Assembly (NCBI RefSeq): GCF_052119705.1
Contig: NZ_JBGQOP010000004.1
Location: 1 to 64,000 of the forward strand
Length of the DNA stretch: 64,000 nucleotides
Direction of reading: 5' to 3'
DNA from: Oceanimonas sp052119705
GTDB taxonomy: Bacteria > Pseudomonadota > Gammaproteobacteria > Enterobacterales > Aeromonadaceae
Shown: in pieces, positions 62,282 through 64,000 of the stretch
How positions within the stretch are numbered: the stretch's first letter is position 1
Layout: each line of letters opens with the position of its first letter
Notes under the pieces: generated by a model
Seen by the model: only the letters and a program-made list of their open reading frames with translations
Databases searched by the model: none
What the model was told of the DNA's origin: nothing
Position numbers and translations under genes: made by a program

Positions 62282-62692
62282 GTGAAAAGAAGAGACTTTA
62301 TTGCAAATCATTTTATGCGTAAGGATTTTATCGAGGATGTAATGAAGTCCGTAGCTTGGACAACTCTATGTAGCGCAGTCTTTACCATGTCAATGGCGGC
62401 TTTAAAGTCCGGTGAATATTTTCAAGGTGTCGTAGTTTTTATCGTCTTTCTTTGGCTGTCGACAATTTCATTTATGTACGTGGCTGTACATGTGGTTATT
62501 CCTCTGGATTCAGCAATGTATCCGGCAGATCCTTATTGGGACGAAAAAGCAAATAGTCTAACTGGCTTAGACCGTTTTTTTGAAATTTGTAAGGTTTTTC
62601 TGGTTAGAAAGCGTATTTTCTACCTGTCCTCGATCATGGGATATGTTTTGTACGCAAATGAAGTCACGGAATACTTAGCAGAGAAGTTGTAA
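62282..62692 (+). CDS. Small membrane protein in an integron-cassette-like unit
   Basis: A 136-residue protein of unknown family. After a basic N-terminus (VKRRDFIANHFMRKDF) two TM helices are clear (about 22-42 and 47-72), and a third hydrophobic stretch (IFYLSSIMGYVLYA) lies near 110-125. GTG 62282 is chosen because AAGGAG at 62271-62276 lies five bases upstream. ATG 62222 in the same frame has no ribosome-binding site. The stop is followed three bases later by an attC-like hairpin, the arrangement of a gene cassette. The gene is AT-rich relative to the core. Confidence 0.72.
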   Translation: MKRRDFIANHFMRKDFIEDVMKSVAWTTLCSAVFTMSMAALKSGEYFQGVVVFIVFLWLSTISFMYVAVHVVIPLDSAMYPADPYWDEKANSLTGLDRFFEICKVFLVRKRIFYLSSIMGYVLYANEVTEYLAEKL

Positions 62693-62695
62693 CAG

Positions 62696-62766
62696 GCTAA
62701 CAAAATGTCGTTGTCGGACTGGTTTTCCGCTACGCTCCAAACCTGCCGCAAAGTACGGCGTTATGT
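62696..62766 (+). other. attC-like integron recombination site
   Basis: It begins GCTAACAAAATG and ends GGCGTTATGT, giving the paired AAC...GTT core ends. Between them CGGACTGGTTT (62715-62725) pairs with AAACCTGCCG (62739-62748), with an unpaired A on one strand like the extrahelical bases of attC. The loop CCGCTACGCTCC is common in attC sites. The R boxes do not fit the strict RYYYAAC/GTTRRRY consensus. No other attC or intI is in the window. Confidence 0.62.
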
Positions 62767-62820
62767 TCCACATGCTATCTAATAAATTTATAAATAAAAT
62801 TTAATTAAGGTTATTAAATT

Positions 62821-63177
62821 ATGGATTGGAAGATTGCACTAAAAATAGCTGGACCATCAGCGATTGCCTCCTGGGTTTTTTTGGAACTGATTGGATATTA
62901 TTTATCTAACTCTGAAATTTTTAAAACCAGCTTTTATTTAAACCTCACACTCCTTATTTTCATATTCTCTTTTTGTTTAATTATGGGGTGGTTATGGACT
63001 CGTAGTAGCAATGAAAATAACAAGACAGAACCAACTGATAATAAAGTTGAAAAGAATGATATTTTTGAAAATGAAGTAGGTGTTGACTTATCAGTTGGTA
63101 GTATGGATACGAGTATTGTCGATAATAAAATTTCAAAAAACAAAGTAAAAGGCTCTTTAAATATTGGTAGTAAATAA
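62821..63177 (+). CDS. Two-TM protein with tandem 16-residue motif (putative membrane effector)
   Basis: A 118-residue protein of no family I recognise. TM helices are at about 8-27 and 37-59. A polar linker (60-73) follows, then two copies of a 16-residue motif: NDIFENEVGVDLSVGS (79-94) and NKISKNKVKGSLNIGS (102-117), which ends the protein. The downstream protein carries a third copy. The stop overlaps the next ATG by one base (TAATG), implying coupled translation. AT-rich, unlike the core. A role as the membrane-acting part of the downstream ABC-3C-like system is inferred. Confidence 0.75.
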   Translation: MDWKIALKIAGPSAIASWVFLELIGYYLSNSEIFKTSFYLNLTLLIFIFSFCLIMGWLWTRSSNENNKTEPTDNKVEKNDIFENEVGVDLSVGSMDTSIVDNKISKNKVKGSLNIGSK

Positions 63178-63791
63178 TGAATACTCAAGAACAAGATAGA
63201 TCATTAATTCCAAATTCTTCTAAATATATCTCTGGAAATGAAATAAAAGACAATGATATTGGTGGAGACTTAAACATTGGAAGTACGGTGATCAAATTGC
63301 CATCATATAATATTTCAGTAGGGGCTGAATCTCTTAAAGCATTAATACATGAACATGAAAAATTAAAAGAAGAAAACCCCATTTATCTTTATGTTATTGA
63401 AGAGCTTCAAAGTAAAATTACAGATAGCAAGTCTAGGAAGGTGATTGGGTTAGAAAAAAAATTAATAAAAGCAAATAAAGAAATTTTTCTTGATGAAGCC
63501 CTTATATCTAGTCAGAAAGCCTCAAAAATGATATTAAGATTTCAGAACATAAAGTCATATCAAATTATTTTCAATCATGTTTTAAGTCTTATTGTAACAA
63601 GGTTTCGAGCACATGTAGTTCCTTTAATTAAAAAGGGTGTAGACGACTTAGCTATTAAAACAGTTATTAATACAGTTATTGTTGAGCCCTTAAATCAGGA
63701 AGTAAGCTTAGCTGGGGGCTATATCACTAGTGATTTGATTGAAGGGATGTTGTATTTTCTTACAGAAAAATGCCATGTGGAGTGGGTATAA
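63177..63791 (+). CDS. ABC-3C-like C-terminal-domain protein with N-terminal 16-residue motif
   Basis: A 204-residue soluble, mostly helical protein. Residues 21-36 (NEIKDNDIGGDLNIGS) match the motifs of the upstream membrane protein. Residues about 45-204 end with GYITSDLIEGMLYFLTEKCH, which by recollection is the ending of the C-terminal domains in ABC-three-component systems. Proteins of that class normally carry a toxic effector domain in front; here only the short motif is present. It is followed by a middle-component-like gene through a TAATG overlap. The family call comes from memory of the pattern, not from a search. Confidence 0.65.
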   Translation: MNTQEQDRSLIPNSSKYISGNEIKDNDIGGDLNIGSTVIKLPSYNISVGAESLKALIHEHEKLKEENPIYLYVIEELQSKITDSKSRKVIGLEKKLIKANKEIFLDEALISSQKASKMILRFQNIKSYQIIFNHVLSLIVTRFRAHVVPLIKKGVDDLAIKTVINTVIVEPLNQEVSLAGGYITSDLIEGMLYFLTEKCHVEWV

Positions 63792-64000
63792 TGATTATTT
63801 ACCATCCAGCTAATGATGTAAATCATTGTTCTTATCGCATATTAAATATATTACACTCAGTCAATAACAACAAAATAAATTGTGACATGATAAAAATTAT
63901 TAGTTTTTATTATGTATACCCTCACTTATTAAAGAGAATGAAAAGCTTTCCAAGACCGTTAAACTATCAAGCAAAAAAAATTAAGAACATAAGTGATTCA
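63791..64000 (+). CDS. ABC-3C middle component-like protein (5' part, runs off window)
   Basis: A reading frame open for 70 codons to the window end. It starts with ATG sharing its A with the preceding TAA. The N-terminus MIIYHPANDVNHCSYRILNI and the segment DMIKIISFYYVYPHLL resemble, from memory, ABC-3C middle component 5 proteins. Middle components are small partner proteins encoded between the C-terminal-domain protein and an SMC-like ABC ATPase. The ATPase gene is therefore expected just beyond the window. AT-rich. Confidence 0.6.
   Translation, partial: MIIYHPANDVNHCSYRILNILHSVNNNKINCDMIKIISFYYVYPHLLKRMKSFPRPLNYQAKKIKNISDS

Noticed and set aside
62934..63382. Minus-strand frames opposite the ABC-3C-like genes
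   Set aside because: They are shadows in AT-rich DNA. The plus-strand genes have TAATG coupling and shared motifs.
61369..64000. Prophage or integrative element boundary
   Set aside because: No integrase, no phage structural genes and no direct att repeat with the tRNA were seen. Only the AT-rich composition and the attC-like site support transfer.

Overview
The window looks like a chromosomal segment of a marine-type gammaproteobacterium, most like Aeromonadales (Oceanimonas/Oceanisphaera/Zobellella-like). This rests on protein resemblance and on enterobacterial-style gene neighbourhoods (gyrA|ubiG, guaBA|xseA, sdhCDAB-sucABCD|gltA, msbA-lpxK-ycaR-kdsB, lolCDE). No species can be named from sequence alone. 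Almost the whole window (1 to about 61.4 kb) is core genome of moderate GC. The last about 1.8 kb (from about 62.15 kb) is strongly AT-rich and accessory.

Layout. 1-70: 3' part of a tRNA-Asn. 0.2-3.1 kb: a CsrD-like degenerate GGDEF/EAL protein, an unknown protein and a MerR regulator. 3.2-7 kb: serC-hisC-aroA (serine/PLP and aromatic amino acid synthesis). 7.2-11.7 kb: gyrA, divergent from ubiG and a HAD phosphatase. 11.7-15.8 kb: class Ia ribonucleotide reductase nrdA-nrdB-yfaE behind two NrdR-type boxes. 16-19.5 kb: small membrane proteins (YqaE/Pmp3-like, DUF4112), a DUF1496 protein and the cis/trans fatty acid isomerase Cti. 19.5-21.1 kb: a DadA-type oxidoreductase behind a tandem glycine riboswitch. 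21.2-26.4 kb: MITE-like repeats, guaBA and divergent xseA. 27-30 kb: a GluR0-like ligand-gated channel and a chemoreceptor with a CXXCH haem c motif. 30-41.5 kb: the TCA block sucDCBA-sdhBADC (minus strand), divergent from gltA. 42-49.3 kb: fbp, then kdsB-ycaR-lpxK-msbA-comEC (lipid A/LPS supply and DNA uptake). 49.3-50.3 kb: two DUF2062 paralogues. 50.5-57.9 kb: lolCDE (lipoprotein sorting), divergent from a PilZ-like gene and mfd. 58-61.4 kb: an uncharacterised FAD oxidoreductase and the Hsp70-like YegD.

Accessory end. 62.28-62.77 kb has the form of an integron gene cassette: one small membrane-protein gene directly followed by an attC-like hairpin. From 62.82 kb a run of three genes, coupled by TAATG overlaps, continues past the window edge. 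They are a two-TM protein, a soluble protein resembling the C-terminal component of ABC-three-component (ABC-3C) conflict systems, and the start of a protein resembling an ABC-3C middle component. The first two share a 16-residue Asn/Gly-rich motif (three copies in all). I propose that it links a membrane effector to the ABC-3C sensor. This is the most novel observation in the window.

The core is also rich in non-coding repeats: heptanucleotide tandem repeats (GCTAGAA and GTGAAGN types) beside gene ends, paired CCACGGAATACACGG boxes, REP-like palindromes whose arms differ between copies yet stay complementary, and four MITE-like elements.
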